Shown here piece by piece: positions 63,434 through 64,000 of a stretch of DNA of 64,000 nucleotides; the stretch's first letter is position 1, and each line of letters begins with the position of its first letter. The stretch is taken from the NCBI RefSeq assembly GCF_014697425.1, contig NZ_JACJRU010000003.1, positions 310,001 through 374,000 of the forward strand. The letters run 5' to 3'. This stretch comes from Nostoc sp. FACHB-110. GTDB taxonomy: Bacteria > Cyanobacteriota > Cyanobacteriia > Cyanobacteriales > Nostocaceae. The position numbers were made by a program, and so were the translations under genes. The notes under the pieces were generated by a model. It did no database searches. It saw only the letters and a list, made by a program, of their open reading frames with translations, and was not told the DNA's origin.

Positions 63434-64000
63434 ATGTATCTACACTATCTAGAACCCAAACACCTTGAAGAATTAGTCAAGGGCAGTAGTATAGATTTAC
63501 ACCTAGCGCAACTAAATTTTAAGTCTCTCCAAGGTGCGATCGCCTACGAATATCTGTTAATTTCCGAACTCCTCCCCCGCACGAACACTGGCATGGTAAA
63601 AAGCGGCTGGTTGCAGCGTTACAGTCATATCACTGCTGGCGGTTGGTGGTGTGGGGGACTAGATCCGCTAAATAATTGGCAAGCAATGGAATGGGGATGC
63701 TTTAAGCCAAATCAACCCCGCATCAAGGATAATGGCAAACCAATCAAATATGAACATCCTCCCAGCACACCTACAAGGGTATTTTGCTTGCGGGTGACGC
63801 TGGAAATCTGGCAAGAAACTGCACAGCGTTACAATCTCAACTTACCTGAGAATATCAGCGTTGATGCGAATGGCGAAGCGGTGGGTTTTTGGCAATGGGT
63901 GATGGAAGAGAATATACCCGTGATTATTTGCGAAGGTGCGAAGAAGGCGGCTGCACTGTTATCGCAAGGGTATGCTGCGATCGCAGTTCCGGGAATTACT
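63434..64000 (+). CDS. Plasmid replication protein, CyRepA1 family (DUF3854), 3' end outside window
   Basis: The ATG at 63434 opens a frame of 189 codons that continues past the window end. MYLHYLEPKHLEELVKGS at the N-terminus, then SGWLQRYSHITAGGWWCGGLDPLNNW, and near the end VIICEGAKKAAALLSQGYAAIAVPGI, the DUF3854 motif of CyRepA1-type replication proteins. These are found on cyanobacterial plasmids and, in several paralogues, on chromosomes. A Toprim/helicase C-terminal part is expected downstream. It is divergent from the VapBC pair. Confidence 0.85.
   Translation, partial: MYLHYLEPKHLEELVKGSSIDLHLAQLNFKSLQGAIAYEYLLISELLPRTNTGMVKSGWLQRYSHITAGGWWCGGLDPLNNWQAMEWGCFKPNQPRIKDNGKPIKYEHPPSTPTRVFCLRVTLEIWQETAQRYNLNLPENISVDANGEAVGFWQWVMEENIPVIICEGAKKAAALLSQGYAAIAVPGIT

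Overview
The window is chromosomal-looking DNA of a filamentous, probably heterocyst-forming cyanobacterium (Nostocales type). The supports are psaK, chlB, Ycf66, the AAR/ADO alkane pair, hopanoid genes, a nifH2-like nitrogenase iron protein, many GCGATCGC (HIP1) octamers, and intergenic heptanucleotide repeats. No rRNA, tRNA or CRISPR array was seen. All assignments come from reading translated proteins and motifs; no database search was run.

Layout. 0-9.5 kb: a TPR protein cut by the window edge, Ycf66, gnd, a zinc-ribbon Ser/Thr kinase, a secreted DUF4082 protein, a Rieske oxygenase, YbjN, a lipoate-ligase-like protein and a hypothetical. 9.8-19.5 kb: a site-2 protease with CBS domains, psaK, trpF, folE, an SDR, accA, acyl-ACP reductase and aldehyde-deformylating oxygenase (fatty acid to alkane), a lone sugar-ABC permease and a dienelactone hydrolase. 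19.5-25.6 kb: a long spacer with a MITE, nifH2, a 42-bp tandem repeat, a TPR-CHAT protein, and a truncated iscB-like gene preceded by strongly foldable DNA (possible omega RNA). 25.6-29.6 kb: aldo/keto reductase, MscS channel, universal stress protein, pgk.

29.8-43.6 kb is the most unusual part. It is a minus-strand block of large secreted proteins: two DUF11-rich proteins, a small DUF11-like protein, a DUF11/SdrD-like protein 3 nt upstream of a 1257-residue predicted outer-membrane beta-barrel, and a lamin-tail-domain protein. A ThuA-like protein follows. Mobile debris breaks up the block: a dead RAYT transposase between two REP palindromes, and a nest of three MITEs, two of which carry further insertions. 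I infer a cell-surface assembly whose function is unknown.

44-64 kb: thrC followed by a ubiquitin-like Gly-Gly protein, a MATE exporter, a large secreted zinc metalloprotease, a second MATE exporter, a hopanoid side-chain locus (hpnG-like, RND pump, hpnA, hpnH), an HD-domain gene boxed by inverted repeat ends, chlB, a VapBC-type toxin-antitoxin pair, and the start of a plasmid-replication-type (CyRepA1/DUF3854) gene that runs off the end.

Repeats shape this genome at base level. Heptad repeats and MITEs abut or supply stop codons, create false upstream starts, and sit in most longer intergenic gaps.
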